Assembly (NCBI GenBank): GCA_014843695.1
Contig: CM026390.1
Location: forward strand, 97,520,210 to 97,584,209
Length of the DNA: 64,000 bases
Reading direction: 5' to 3'
From: Archivesica marissinica
Lineage: Eukaryota; Mollusca; Bivalvia; Venerida; Vesicomyidae
In this document: in pieces, positions 21,043 through 34,690 of the stretch
How positions within the stretch are numbered: the first letter of the stretch is position 1
Layout: every line of letters starts with the position of its first letter
Notes under the pieces: model-generated
Database searches by the model: none
What the model saw: the letters and a program-made list of their open reading frames with translations, nothing else
Told to the model about the DNA's origin: nothing
Position numbers and translations under genes: made by a program

Positions 21043-22042
21043 NNNNNNNNNNNNNNNNNNNNNNNNNNNNNNNNNNNNNNNNNNNNNNNNNNNNNNNNNN
21101 NNNNNNNNNNNNNNNNNNNNNNNNNNNNNNNNNNNNNNNNNNNNNNNNNNNNNNNNNNNNNNNNNNNNNNNNNNNNNNNNNNNNNNNNNNNNNNNNNNNN
21201 NNNNNNNNNNNNNNNNNNNNNNNNNNNNNNNNNNNNNNNNNNNNNNNNNNNNNNNNNNNNNNNNNNNNNNNNNNNNNNNNNNNNNNNNNNNNNNNNNNNN
21301 NNNNNNNNNNNNNNNNNNNNNNNNNNNNNNNNNNNNNNNNNNNNNNNNNNNNNNNNNNNNNNNNNNNNNNNNNNNNNNNNNNNNNNNNNNNNNNNNNNNN
21401 NNNNNNNNNNNNNNNNNNNNNNNNNNNNNNNNNNNNNNNNNNNNNNNNNNNNNNNNNNNNNNNNNNNNNNNNNNNNNNNNNNNNNNNNNNNNNNNNNNNN
21501 NNNNNNNNNNNNNNNNNNNNNNNNNNNNNNNNNNNNNNNNNNNNNNNNNNNNNNNNNNNNNNNNNNNNNNNNNNNNNNNNNNNNNNNNNNNNNNNNNNNN
21601 NNNNNNNNNNNNNNNNNNNNNNNNNNNNNNNNNNNNNNNNNNNNNNNNNNNNNNNNNNNNNNNNNNNNNNNNNNNNNNNNNNNNNNNNNNNNNNNNNNNN
21701 NNNNNNNNNNNNNNNNNNNNNNNNNNNNNNNNNNNNNNNNNNNNNNNNNNNNNNNNNNNNNNNNNNNNNNNNNNNNNNNNNNNNNNNNNNNNNNNNNNNN
21801 NNNNNNNNNNNNNNNNNNNNNNNNNNNNNNNNNNNNNNNNNNNNNNNNNNNNNNNNNNNNNNNNNNNNNNNNNNNNNNNNNNNNNNNNNNNNNNNNNNNN
21901 NNNNNNNNNNNNNNNNNNNNNNNNNNNNNNNNNNNNNNNNNNNNNNNNNNNNNNNNNNNNNNNNNNNNNNNNNNNNNNNNNNNNNNNNNNNNNNNNNNNN
22001 NNNNNNNNNNNNNNNNNNNNNNNNNNNNNNNNNNNNNNNNNN
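21043..22042. other. Assembly gap (1000 N)
   Basis: Exactly 1000 N, so a placeholder of unknown true size. It lies ~95 bp after the 48-bp satellite. Frames drawn through it are meaningless. Confidence 1.
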
Positions 22043-22545
22043 TGTTGTTATCATAATACGCCTATCAGGTCCACGCGAAGCCTATTTTATGGCAATACAT
22101 GCGTTATTTGATAGACGACGTCGCTCGGAGATTCGGGTTCGAACATTGGCTTATGAATGTATACGTCCAGACTGGTGTGACACCTGTGTGGTCGCTACAG
22201 GAAAATGTTGCTTTCCAATATGCTCATCCGTTAGCCTTACTTATTTATTTATCATCCACCCCCTTATTAATCTGGGTGACGCATCTAAAAGTGCATTCGT
22301 TAATTCATTTTTGTTGCAGGATACCCTCCAATTCCAGAACCATACAGGCGCGTAGCTGACATTAGGCCCGGGCCTGCACATCAGTATTTATACGGATATT
22401 CATAATTCGATTATTAGATATAGGGGTAGCGCCGCGTACGTTGTTTATAACGGAGTTAAAAGACTAGGCCTAAGACATCATCAATTTTTCTACTCGGTCT
22501 TAGAGCGTAGAAATCTATATAAATCGACGTAGCTCGGCGAGACCC
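22043..22545. other. Short unassigned segment between gap and inverted L
   Basis: 500 bp of unique sequence with two overlapping ~87-codon frames (22089-22355 and 22099-22359) that show no recognisable motif. The end at ~22500-22545 resembles material adjoining the 307-bp repeat but is not in the two direct L copies. I see no supported gene. Confidence 0.6.
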
Positions 22546-23926
22546 ATACGACCATATCTTTCCTTTATTTATGCGGCCAGTAGTTTTAGAGATAGCTCGA
22601 TTTAAAGATTTGATATATTCTTAAAGTCCCGTATTCGAAAATAAAAAAAATATTTAAACGTAACTATAAGTTAGTTCTAATATACGCGTATCGACGTCAC
22701 GAGTCCGACGCTACCCTTCATTTTGATCTATCATTAGTCGATATATCTATAATACTGATTAGCTCCCTTTAAGCGTAAATAAGTTTGAAGAAAAATGAAC
22801 TTTAGAGGAAACTGGCCGTGTTTGATATCGTCGGAAAGAGCTCGGCCAGACCCATACGATGATATCTTTCCTTTATTTATACGGCCAGTACTTTTAGAGA
22901 TATAGCGGTTTAAAGATTTGATATATTCTTAAAGTCCATTTTACGAAAATAAAAAAAATATTTAAGTTAGTTCTAATATACGCGTATCTACGTCACGAGT
23001 CCGACGCTACCCTTCATTTTGATCTATCATTAGTCGATATATCTATATTACTGATTATCTCCCTTTAATCGTAACTGAGTTTGAAGAAAAATGAACTTTC
23101 GATGAAACTGGCCTTGTTTGGTATCGTCGGAAAGATCTCGAAGAGACAATGACGAATCCGCGACTCAATTAATGGTCCGACCTCATACCGGAAGTAGTGA
23201 TCCGAAAAACCGGAAATACCGATATAAATTCGTTATATAAGCTTTATCATAGGACCTATCTATCCGGGGGTTTCGATAAACGATTATACGTTCCGAGCCT
23301 AAGATTTTCAAAATGGAGGATAAAAATGGCGGCAAAACACTATCTCGCTTATTAATGGTCCATTTCTGTCCGTACCTACCCTTAATTCTAAATACGTAGC
23401 TAATGTCCGTACACACTCCCTCGACGCATTCTCGTTATACCGATTATATTTATTATCTTCATTTCGATCGTAAGATGTTGATATTATATAATTCGTATAG
23501 GTACCTAAATATCCTTACACTTTGGCATCCGATACTTAAGTCGCTGAGCGTTTCCGGAATATTGCATCAGTCAGTCGTTGGCGTAACGAAATCATGTCCA
23601 GACACGTATAGACCTATCCTATAAATGACCTAAGGTACTATAAATAGAAAACTAGTTGGAAAGGGCTATTTATATTCATCCGGTCAGAACGTATTGTTAT
23701 AAATAACAATGACATACGTTACTATAAATAGAAAACTAGTTAGATCCGGTATTGCTATTTTTATTTATCCGAGGAGAGCGTATTGCTATAAATAACAATT
23801 AACTACGTTACTATAAATAGAAAACTAGTTAGAACCGGTAAGGCTATTTTTATTTATCCAATGACGTTATAACCGACCAATCAGAATCCATGAGAGTGAC
23901 ATATACCGATAAAATGATTATATTAC
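22546..23926 (-). other. Inverted partial copy of left module L
   Basis: Reverse complement of ~5271-6677, including two units of the 307-bp repeat (22546-23155) and the 92-bp repeats (23640-23870). It directly adjoins the forward 42-bp array, mirroring the arrangement of L beside the reverse array on the other side. Some internal deletions are visible (for example near 22960, where a stretch between tatttaa and gttagttc is missing). Confidence 0.85.
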
Positions 23927-25293
23927 TACAATATATACACACTATCTCACCATATTTACGTACATTACTACAAGATACACACACTATCTCACCATATATA
24001 CACACATTAATACAAGATATACACTCTGTCTCACCATATCTACATACACTCCTACAAGATATATCCACTATCTCACCATATTTACATACATTACTACAAT
24101 AACTACATACTGTCTCACCATATCTAAATACATTTCTACAAGATATACACATCTATCTCACCATAGATACACCATTATCCTACAAGAAATACACGCTGTC
24201 TCACCATATCTACATACAGTCCTACAAGATATATCCACTATCTCACCATATTTACATATATTACTACAATAACTACACGCTGTCTCACCATATCTGCATA
24301 CATTTCTACAAGATAAACGCACTATCTCATCATATCTACATTCATTATTGCAAGAATAGTCACACTATCTCACCATATCTCCGTACATTACTACAAGATA
24401 ACACCTCTCTCAATATAATTACGCACATCTACTACAGATATAAAGCTGTTTCCTCCACCACATCTACATACATTACTACAATAATTCACACTATTCACCA
24501 TCTGCATCATATTACAACAATATATATCCATAGCTCACATTCACATACATTTCTACCACGATATAACACTATCTCCCATGTATACATAACATTGCTACTA
24601 AATCTACACACCTTTCTCACCAAATTCTACATACTTACTACAGAATATACACTATGCTCACATATTTCATACAGACGACAAGATATACCACTAGTGCCCA
24701 TATTACAAACATTGCGTACTAGATCTACACACTATAATCACCTATCTACATACATTCCTACAAATACTATCCACTAGTAATTCACCATATCCTACATTCT
24801 TTTACTATCAGATCTACACACTATATCACCATACCTACGTACATTCCTACAAGATATATCCACTATCTCACCATATTTACATACATTACTACAATAACTA
24901 CGCGCTGTCTCACCATATCTACATAAATTACTACAAGACATACACACTATCTCACCATATCTACGTACATTACTACAATAACTACGCGCTGTCTCACCAT
25001 ATCTACGTAAATTACTACAAGATATACGCACTATCTCACCATATCTACGTACATTACTACAATATATACCCACTATCTCACCATATCTACATAAATTACT
25101 ACAAGATATTCACACTATCTCACCATATCTACATAAATTACTACAAGATATTCACACTATCTCACCATATCTACGTACATTACTACAAGATATACACACT
25201 ATCTCACGGTTGTGTTGTTTTTTTTGTGTTTTTTTTTTTGTTTTTTTTGGTTTGTGTTTTTGTTTTTTGTTGTGTTTTGTTTTTGTTGTTTTG

Positions 25294-25324
<31 letters not shown>

Positions 25325-28300
25325 TACATACATTGCTATTAAATTACAACTTATCACCAAATGTACATACATTACTACAGATATATCAACTTTCTAACAT
25401 TATTTTGATACATTACTAAGATATACACACTATGTCACCATATATACAAACATTGCTAAAAGATATACACACTATATAACATATATACATACTTCTACAT
25501 GATATATCCACTATCTCACCATATTTACATTCATTATATAAGATATACGCACTATATCAACATATCTACGTACATTCTACAGATATATCCATTATCTCAC
25601 ATATTTACATACATTAATACATAACTATGCGCTGTCTCACCATATTTACATAAATTACTAAAGATATACACGTACTAATATCTAGTACATTTATGACATT
25701 GTTGGTTTTGTTTTTGTTTTTTTTGTTTGTTTTTTTTTTTTGTTTTTGTTTTTTTTTGTTTGTTTTTCATTATACAGATATATACGCGGTTCACCAATCT
25801 AATTACTTACTAATATATACACACTATTTCACCATATATTACGTAATTACTACAAGATATACACGCTGTATCAACATATGTACATACTTACTACAATATA
25901 TACTTGTGGTGTTGTTGTTTGTTTTTTTTTGTACACTATCTCACAATATTTACATACATTACTACAAGATATACACACTATGGCACCATATCTACAAACA
26001 TTGCTACAAGATATACACACTATATCAACATATCTACATACATTCCTACAATATATATCCACTAGCTCACCATATCTACATTCATTACTACAAGATCTAC
26101 GCACTATATCACCATATCTACGTACATTCCTACAAGATATATCCACTATCTCACCATATTTACATACATTACTACAATAACTACGCTCTGTCTCACCATA
26201 TCTACATAAATTACTACAAGATATACACACTATCTCACCATATCTACGTACATTATTACAATATATACGCGCTATCTCACCATATCTACATTCATTACTA
26301 CAAGATCTACACACTATTTCACCATATATACATTCATTACTACAAGATATACACGCTGTCTCAACATATATACATACATTACTACAATATATACACACTA
26401 TTTCACCATATTTACATACATTACTACAATAACTACACGCTGTCTCACCATATCTACATTAATTACTACAAGATCTACACACTATATCACCATATCTACA
26501 TACATCCTACAATATATATCCACTATCTCACCATATTACATTCATTACTACAAGATCTACACATTATATCACCATATCTACATACATTCCTACAAGTAAT
26601 CCACTAGCCTCACTATATTTACATCATTACTACAATAACTACACACTGCTGTCTCACCAGATCTGCATACATTATACAATATATACACACTATCTCACCA
26701 TATCTACTATATTACAGCAATATTTATCACTATCTCACCATATCTACATTCATTACTACAAGATCTACAAACTATTTCACCATATATACATTCATTACTA
26801 CAAGATCTACATACTATTTCACCATATATACATTCATTACTACAATATCTACACACCATATCACCATATCTACGTACATTCCTACAAGATATATCTACTA
26901 TCTCACCATATTTACATTCATTACTACAAGATATACACGCTATATCACCATATCTACATACATTCCTACAAGATATATACACTATCTCACCATATTTACA
27001 TACATTGCTACTAAATTTACACACTATCTCACCATATCTACATTCATTACTACAAGATATACACTATCTCACCATATCTACTACATTCCTACAATATATA
27101 TCCACTATCTTCACCATATTTTACATATGATACATTACTACAAGATATACACACTATCTCACCATATCTACGTACATTACTACAAGATATACACACTATC
27201 TCACTATTTATATATATATATATATATACGCACATTACTACAAGATATACACGCTGTCTCACCATATCTACATACACACCCTATATCACCATATCTGCAT
27301 ATATTACAACACTATATATCCACTATCTCACCATATCTACATACATTTCTACAAGATATACGCACTATCTCACCATATATACATACATTGATACTAAATA
27401 TACGCACGTTCTCACCAAATCTACGTACATTACTACAAGATATAAGCACTATCTCACCAAATATACGTACATTACTACAAGATATACACGTTATATCACC
27501 ATATATGAATATATTACAACAATATATATATATACACTATCTCACCATATCTACATACATTTCTACAAGATATACACACTATCTCACCATATATACATAC
27601 ATTGCTACTAAATATACACACTTTCTCACCATATTTACATTCATTACTACAAGATATATTCACTATCTCACAATATATACATACATTACTACAAGATATA
27701 CACACTATGTCACCATATCTACACACATTACTACAAGATCTACACACTATATCTCCATATCTACATACATTCCTACAAGATATACACACTATCTCACCAT
27801 ATCTACATACATTACTACAATATATACGCACTATCTCACCATATCTACGTACATTACTACAAGATATACACACTATCTCACCATATATACACACATTACT
27901 ACAAGATATACACGCTGTCTCACCATATCTACATACATTACTACAATATATACACACTATATCACCATATCTGCATATATTACAACAATATATATCCACT
28001 ATCTCACCATATATACGTACATTTCTACAAGACATACACACTATCTCACCATATATACATACATTACTACAAGATCTACGCACTATAGCACCATATATAC
28101 GTACATTATTACAAGATATATCAACTATCTCACCATATTTACATACATTACTACAAGACATACACAGTATCTCATTATATCTACATACATTATTACAAGA
28201 TATACACACTGTCTCACCATATCTACATACATTAATACAATATATACACACTATATCACCATATCTGCATATATCACAACAATATATATCCACTATCTCA

Positions 28301-28618
28301 CCATAACTACATACATTTCTACAAGATATACACACTATCACACCATATCAATGTATATTACTACAATAACTACACACTGTCTCACCATATCTACATACAT
28401 TACTACAAGATATACACACTATCTCACCATATCTACATACATTACTACAAGAAATTATTCACTATATCACCATATATACGTTCATTACTACAAGATCTAA
28501 ACACTATCGCACCATATATACATTCATTACTACAAGATATACACACTATATCACCATATCTACATATATTACTACAAGATATACGCACTATCGCACCATA
28601 TCTACATAAATCCAGCAT
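23927..28618. repeat. 42-bp satellite array, forward orientation, copy 2
   Basis: 4.7 kb of the 42-bp unit. The inner part (~26700-28618) matches 190-2676 closely. The stretch ~24130-26650 is rough, with many single-base indels and G/T- or T-only runs at 25205-25320, 25698-25767 and 25908-25932, which suggests poor consensus. Frames open on both strands with a 14-residue period and are not taken as genes. Confidence 0.9.
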
Positions 28619-28985
28619 CTTCCAACACAAAACATGGATCTTACCATAACATTAGGTCGTCAGAACATGTATTACACCGTAGCGTTTCAGTTTTTGTAAC
28701 TAACGTTTCAATTTTTTGACAGTAACGTTTCAATTTCTGACACAAGCGTTTCAGTTTCTGACACTAGCGTTTCAGTTTTTACCCGTTAACACGTAATTCT
28801 CCATAGAGTCCGTTTCAGTTTTTGACACTAGCGTTTCAGTTTCTGACACAAGCGTTTCAATTTCTGACACAAGCGTTTCAGTTTTTGTCATTGTTATTAC
28901 AGTTTTTGTCTCCGTCGTTTCGATATGCGACGCTACAATCGCATGTTTGTGTCGTTAATCTGATAAAACAATTAAACGCGTGATA
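28619..28985. repeat. Central spacer, copy 2, with ~21-bp repeats
   Basis: A near-identical copy of 2677-3044: the same tccagcatcttccaacacaa entry and gtttcagtttctgacac units (28683-28910). Confidence 0.8.
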
Positions 28986-31359
28986 TATGCAGATATGGAG
29001 ATATAACGTGTATATATTGTAGTAATGTATTTAGATATGGTGAGACAGCGTGTATATCTTGTAGTAATGTACGTATATTTTGTGAGATAGTGCTTATATC
29101 TTGTAGTAATGTACGTAGATATGGTGAGATAGTGCGTATATCTTGTAATAATGAATGTAGATATGATGAGATAGTGCGTTTATCTTGTAGAAATGTACGC
29201 ATATATGGTGAGACAGCGTGTAGTTATTGTAGTAATATATGTAAATATGGTGAGATAGTGGATATATCTTGTAGGAATGTATGTAGATATGGTGATATAG
29301 TGTGTAGATCTTGTAGTAATGAATGTAGATATGGTGAGATAGTGTGTAAATTTAGTAGCAATGTATGTATATATGGTGAGATAGTGGATATATCTTGTAG
29401 GAATGTATGTAGATATGGTGATATAGCGTGTAGATCTTGTATTAATGAATGTAAATATGGTGAGATAGTAGATATATCTTGTAGGAATGTACGTAGATAT
29501 GGTGATATGGTGTGTAGATCTTGTAGTAATGAATGTATATATGGTGAAATAATATGTAGATCTTGTAGTAATGAATGTATATATGGTGAAATAGTTTGTA
29601 GATCTTGTAGTAATGAATGTAGATAGGGTGAGATAGTGGATATATATTGTTGTAATATATGTAGATATGGTGAGATAGTGTGTATATATTGTATTAATGT
29701 ATGTAGATATGGTGAGACAGTGTGTAGTTATTGTAGTAATGTATGTAAATATAGTGAGTTAGTGGATATATCTTGTAGGAATGTATGTAGATATGGTGAT
29801 ATAATGTGTAGATCTTGTAGTAATGAATGTAAATATGGTGAGATAGTGGATATATATTGTAGGAATGTATGTAGATATGGTGATATAGTGTTAGATCTTG
29901 TAGTAATTTATGTAGATATGGTGAGACAGCGTGTAGTTATTGTAGTAATGTATGTAAATATGGTGAAATAGTGTGTATATATTGTAGTAATGTATGTAGA
30001 TATGTTGAGACAGCGTGTATATCTTGTAGTAATGAATGTATATATGGTGAAATAGTGTGTAGATCTTGTAGTAATGAATGTAGATATGGTGAGATAGTGT
30101 GTAAATTTAGTAGCAATGTATGTATATATGGTGAGATAGTGTGTATGTCTTGTAGAAATGTATGTAGATATGGTGAGCTAGTGGATACATATTGCTGTAA
30201 TATATGCAGATATGGTGATATAGTGTGTATATATTGTAGTAATGTATGTAGATTTGGTGAGACAGCGTGTATATCTTGTAGTAATGTGTTTGGTGTGTGT
30301 TTGTGTTGTACGTAGATATGGTGAGATAGTGTGAATATCTTGTAGTAATGTATGTAGATATGGTGAGATAGTGGGTATATATTGTAGTAATGTACGTAGA
30401 TATGGTGAGATAGTGTGTATATCTTGTAGTAATTTATGTAGATATGGTGAGATAGTGCGTAGATATTGTAGTAATGTACGTAGATATGGTGAGATAGTGT
30501 GTATATCTTGTAGTAATTTATGTAGATATGGTGAGACAGCGCGTAGTTATTGTAGTAATGTATGTAAATATGGTGAGATAGTGGATATATCTTGTAGGAA
30601 TGTACGTAGATATGGTGATATAGTGTGTAGATCTTGTAGTAATGAATGTAGATATGGTGAGATAGTGGATATATCTTGTAGGAATGTATGTAGATATGGT
30701 GATATAGTGTGTAGATCTTGTAGCAATGTTTGTAGATATGGTGCCATAGTGTGTATATCTTGTAGTAATGTATGTAAATATTGTGAGATAGTGGATATAT
30801 CTTGTAGTAATGTATGTAGATTTGGTGAGAAAGTGTGTATATTTAGTAGCAATGTATGTATATATGGTGAGATAGTGTGTATATCTTGTAGAAATGTATG
30901 TAGATATGGTGAGCTAGTGGATATATATTGTTGTAATATATGCAGATATGGTGATATAGTGTGTATATATTGTAGTAATGTATGTAGATTTGGTGAGACA
31001 GCGTGTATATCTTGTAGTAATGTGCGTATATATAGTGAGATAGTGTGTATATCTTGTAGTAATGTACGTAGATATGGTGAGATAGTGTGAATATCTTGTA
31101 GTAATGTATGTAGATATGGTGAGATAGCTTGTATATCTTGTAGAAATGTATTTAGATATGGTGAGACAGTGTGTAGTTATTGTAGTAATGTATGTAAATA
31201 TGGTGAGATAGTGGATATATCTTGTAGGAGTGTATGTAGATATGGTGAGACAGCGTGTATATCTTGTAGTAATGTGTGTATATATGGTGAGATAGTGTGT
31301 GTATCTTGTAGTAATGTACGTAAATATGTTGAGATAGTGTGTATATATTGTAGTAATAT
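28986..31359. repeat. 42-bp satellite array, reverse orientation, copy 2
   Basis: Matches 3045-5270. It has an extra unit near 29070-29112 and a cleaner middle. A single short G/T run is at ~30284-30310. It leads directly into the second left module. Confidence 0.9.
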
Positions 31360-34300
31360 AATCATTTTATCGGTATATGTCACTATCATGGATTCTGATT
31401 GGTCGGTTATAACGTCATTGGATAAATAAAAATAGCAATACCGGATCTAACTAGTTTTCTATTTATAGTAACGTATGTCATTGTTATTTATAGCAATACG
31501 TTCTGATCGGATGAATATAAATAGCCCTTTCCAACTAGTTTTCTATTTATAGTACCTTAGGTCATTTATAGGATAGGTATATACGTGTCTGGACATGATT
31601 TCGTTACGCCAACGACTGACTGATGCAATATTCCGGAAACGCTCAGCGACTTAAGTATCGGATGGCAAAGTGTAAGGATATTTAGGTACCTATACGAATT
31701 ATATAATATCAACATCTTACGATCGAAATGAAGATAATAAATATAATCGGTATAACGAGAATGTGTAGAGGGAGTGTGTACGGACATTAGCTACGTAATT
31801 AGAATTAATGGTAGGTACGGACAGAAATGGCACACACCGATTCGAATGGACCATTAATAAGCGAGATAGTGTTTTTCCGCCATTTTTATCCTCCATTTTG
31901 AAAATCGTAGGCTCGGAACGTATAATCGTTTATCGAAACCCCCGGATAGATAGACCTATAATAAAGCTTTTATAACGAATTTATATAGGTATTTCCGGTT
32001 TTTCGGATCACTACTTCCGGTATGAGGTCGGACCATTAATTGAGTCGCGGATTCGTCATTGTCTCTTCGAGATCTTTCCGACGATACCAAACAAGGCCAG
32101 TTTCATCGAAAGTTCATTTTTCTTCAAACTCAGTTACGATTAAAGGGAGATAATCAGTAATATAGATATATCGACTAATGATATATCAAAATGAAGGGTA
32201 GCGTCGGACTCGTGACGTAGATACGCGTATATTAGAACTAACTTATAGTTACGTTTAAATATTTTTTTTATTTTCGTAATTGGGACTTTAAGAATATATC
32301 AAATCTTTAAACCGCTATATCTCTAAAAGTACTGGCCGTATAAATAAAGGAAAGATATCAACGTCTGGGTCTGGCCGAGCTCTTTCCGACGATACCAAAC
32401 ACGGCCAGTTTCCTCTAAAGTTCATTTTTCTTCAAACTTATTTACGATTAAAGGGAGCTAATCAGTATTATAGATATATCGACTAATGATAGATCAAAAT
32501 GAAGGGTAGCGTCGGACTCGTGACGTCGATACGCGTATATTAGAACTAACTTATAGTTACGTTTAAATATTTTTTTTATTTTCGTAAATGGGACTTTAAG
32601 AATATATCAAATCTTTAAATCGCGCTATCTCTAAAACTACTGGCCGTATAAATAAAGGAAAGATATCGTCGTCATTGTCTCTTCGAGATCTTTCCGACGA
32701 TACCAAACAAGGCCAGTTTCCTCTAAAGTTCATTTTTCTTCAAACGTATTTACGATTAAAGGGAGATAATCAGTATTATAGATATATCGATAGATCAAAA
32801 TGAAGGGTAGCGTCGGACTCGTTGGCATTACGTCTGCTCTTCGTATAAACCGACGCGTGTTATAACTCTGTGTTGCATATGTATATATAGGCTATATTGA
32901 TAGTTTGGTTTGAAATATACATTCATAGTTTCAAACTCAGGTGTTGAAGCATCCATTTATAGTTTCAACCGCTTGTGTTGAAACATACATACACCGTCTC
33001 CGTGGCCTAGTGGTTAAGATGGAGGATAGTGCATGGACGTACGGACGGACGGACGGACAGACGGGCGTGTGGTAAGGTAAATAGATATACATTATATAAA
33101 ATAACCGCAAACAACATACAACCTGATAGAGGGAATCAGTAACTTGCCAAATATTACATTCTTATCACACACGCACGCACGCGCGCAGGCACGCACTCAC
33201 GCACGCACGCACACACGCACACACACGCACGCGCACAGACACACACACGCGCACGCAGGCACGCACGCACGCACACACGCACAAACACTAACGTAATATT
33301 TTATGAACGCTTGGATTATTTTATTGAACCGGTGATGAAATTACAATTTTATGTTAGCTAGATAGCGAAAAGAGTGTTTGACATTTAACAAAATCGACCT
33401 CCCGCTGAGATACAGCGTGGGGTTTGCGATTCAAAATGCACGCGTGGTAAGATGTCAAATAAATCAAACTTGAAACGAGTCTAATAATGTTCCATGGAAA
33501 ATACCTTCGAGTTGATAAGCAGACAGAAATAAATATTTCGTTCTCATTGAGGCTATACAAGCCGCTACATCGCATCAATTAAGACCAATTAGCCGATGAT
33601 TAAGTTATAGTTGTTTACGTCCTGTTCAATTTGGAACACTTCAGTTGTCATGTGAGAGCAACCTCTGTATGTAAACGTATTAATTACTTCGATGTCATGT
33701 TGTGTACCTACTGCGATGGTGATGGTTATAAATTTTTCTCGCATTTCCCAGATAAGGTTATTTAGGGTCAACTGGCAACCATATAACCTCATACCGTTTG
33801 GATTCATTATTGGAGGCATTCCGAGCAGAGAATTAACGTGGGTCATACTAAATCATAGGATTTATTCGGAGATAGCCATCAGACGGGTTTTATAATTACC
33901 TGCGTCAGTGTTTGGTTCCGTGCTTAAGTATTTATATGGCATTCCAGGCAACTAATGACGTATTTTGTAGTAAATACTGATGCAAACGGATTTAGCCTTC
34001 ATTTTGTGTACTGCTGGTGTTGGGGGAGTTGCTTAAACTGAGATGTATCGTACTGTTGTAGCTGGGCTCCGTGTATTTCTCTCGCATTTCTAGATAAGGT
34101 TATTCAGGGTCACCTGACAAACATATAACCTCATACCGCTTGGATTCAGTTAATTATGTTACAGGGCATGGAACACCACGTATTAGACATTTATATTAAT
34201 CGTTGTATCACTCTATACGATAAAATACGTGTATTTTATTCGTGTTTAATATACGCTATGGCTATGTCTAGTGACATGCCATTCTAAAACGTATATTACG

Positions 34301-34690
34301 GATTATTAATAATTTATCGCGTTTTTATGGAATTATACGTAACGATGTAAGATATATTCGTTGAAGCTCGTGAAGCTGCTTGAGTACTAAGACCGTTCTA
34401 ATCGGACTATATTTATATAGAAACGTTCGTAATAGTTATTTATGGATCGGTTCGTAGTCTATATTTATAGAATGGTACGAGATCGCTATTTATAAAGCTA
34501 TTACCAATAGGCTCTATAGTGACGCGTATACACAACAAGTAAAGAGCTATGTAGTGGTGGTGGTGACGTATACGCAACAAGTAAAGAGATCGGCAGTTGC
34601 GCGATATATCATCAATAGGCTCTATAGTGATGACGTATACACAACAAGTGATGACGTATACACAACACCCAAAGAGCTGCATGTACTACT
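31360..34690. other. Left flanking module (L), copy B
   Basis: A near-identical copy of 5271-8694 with the same internal repeats: 307-bp units from ~32045, CA/CG tract at 33165-33287, tRNA-like fragment at 32993-33030, iteron-like cluster at 34505-34690. Differences are scattered substitutions and one missing 92-bp unit. Non-coding, apart from the last 22 codons and stop of the adjoining 461-aa frame (34622-34690). Confidence 0.85.

Noticed and set aside
21043..22042. Frames of over 300 codons spanning unknown bases
   Set aside because: They consist of N placeholders, as do those at 59036-60035.
22089..22359. Two overlapping ~87-codon frames after the first gap
   Set aside because: Different frames over the same bases, no motif, no supporting context.
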